Origin: Xanthobacteraceae bacterium
Lineage (GTDB): Bacteria; Pseudomonadota; Alphaproteobacteria; Rhizobiales; Xanthobacteraceae
Assembly (NCBI GenBank): GCA_030037185.1
Contig: JASHRR010000980.1
Span: forward strand, 1-5,196
Length of the DNA stretch: 5,196 bases
Direction: 5' to 3'
Shown: one piece after another, positions 5,126-5,196 of the stretch
Position numbering within the stretch: the first letter of the stretch is position 1
Layout of the letters: every line of letters begins with the position of its first letter
The notes under the pieces: model-generated
Seen by the model: the letters and a program-made list of their open reading frames with translations, nothing else
The model's database searches: none
What the model was told of the DNA's origin: nothing
Position numbers and translations under genes: made by a program

Positions 5126-5196
5126 CAGCAGCGAACAGTTTGCCCCTATCGGCCCGTGTCGCGCGGGTCTCATGTCCGCGGCGCACTCTGGTAAGT

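Noticed and set aside
4478..5173. 231-codon minus-strand open frame
   Set aside because: It is opposite the CMD-like and sigma genes, whose plus-strand products carry clear family motifs.

Overview
The window is high-GC DNA from a Gram-negative proteobacterium. The best guess is an alphaproteobacterium of the Bradyrhizobium/Rhizobiales kind. The basis is G+C-rich coding with Sec-type signal peptides, an ECF41-type sigma factor module, and loose, gene-poor intergenic DNA. No rRNA or marker gene is present, so this assignment is inference only.

Layout. (1) Positions 1-367 hold no convincing gene. A strong 35-nt inverted repeat lies at 9-43, and a weak terminator-like hairpin at about 315-345 would serve the minus-strand gene ending at 368. 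(2) Positions 368-2852 carry two minus-strand genes that read as one unit. The upstream gene (2852 to 1941) encodes an exported protein of unknown function with a PDFSGIW segment. The downstream gene (1792 to 368) encodes an exported alpha/beta-hydrolase-like protein with a GHSTSG nucleophile elbow. Both have signal peptides and good ribosome binding sites and are 148 nt apart. (3) Positions 2853-4172 form 1.3 kb with no supportable gene. This stretch holds several short dyads, an AT-richer patch near 3230-3530 and, at its right end, a promoter. (4) Positions 4173-4999 carry two plus-strand genes overlapping by ATGA. The first is a carboxymuconolactone decarboxylase/AhpD-like protein with a CGPC motif. 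The second is a short sigma factor ORF containing only sigma region 2.

The most informative result is regulatory. TGTCACA, then exactly 16 nt, then CGTC (3997-4023) lies upstream of the decarboxylase-like gene. This is the published signature of ECF41 promoters, and ECF41 sigma factors are typically encoded beside carboxymuconolactone decarboxylase, oxidoreductase or epimerase genes. Promoter, target gene and sigma gene are therefore all present in the expected order. However, the sigma gene stops after region 2, lacks region 4 and the SnoaL-like regulatory domain, and carries prolines inside region 2 helices. The module looks like an ECF41 autoregulatory unit whose regulator has decayed while promoter and target remain intact. 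The last 197 nt (5000-5196) show no continuation of the sigma factor in any plus-strand frame I read.
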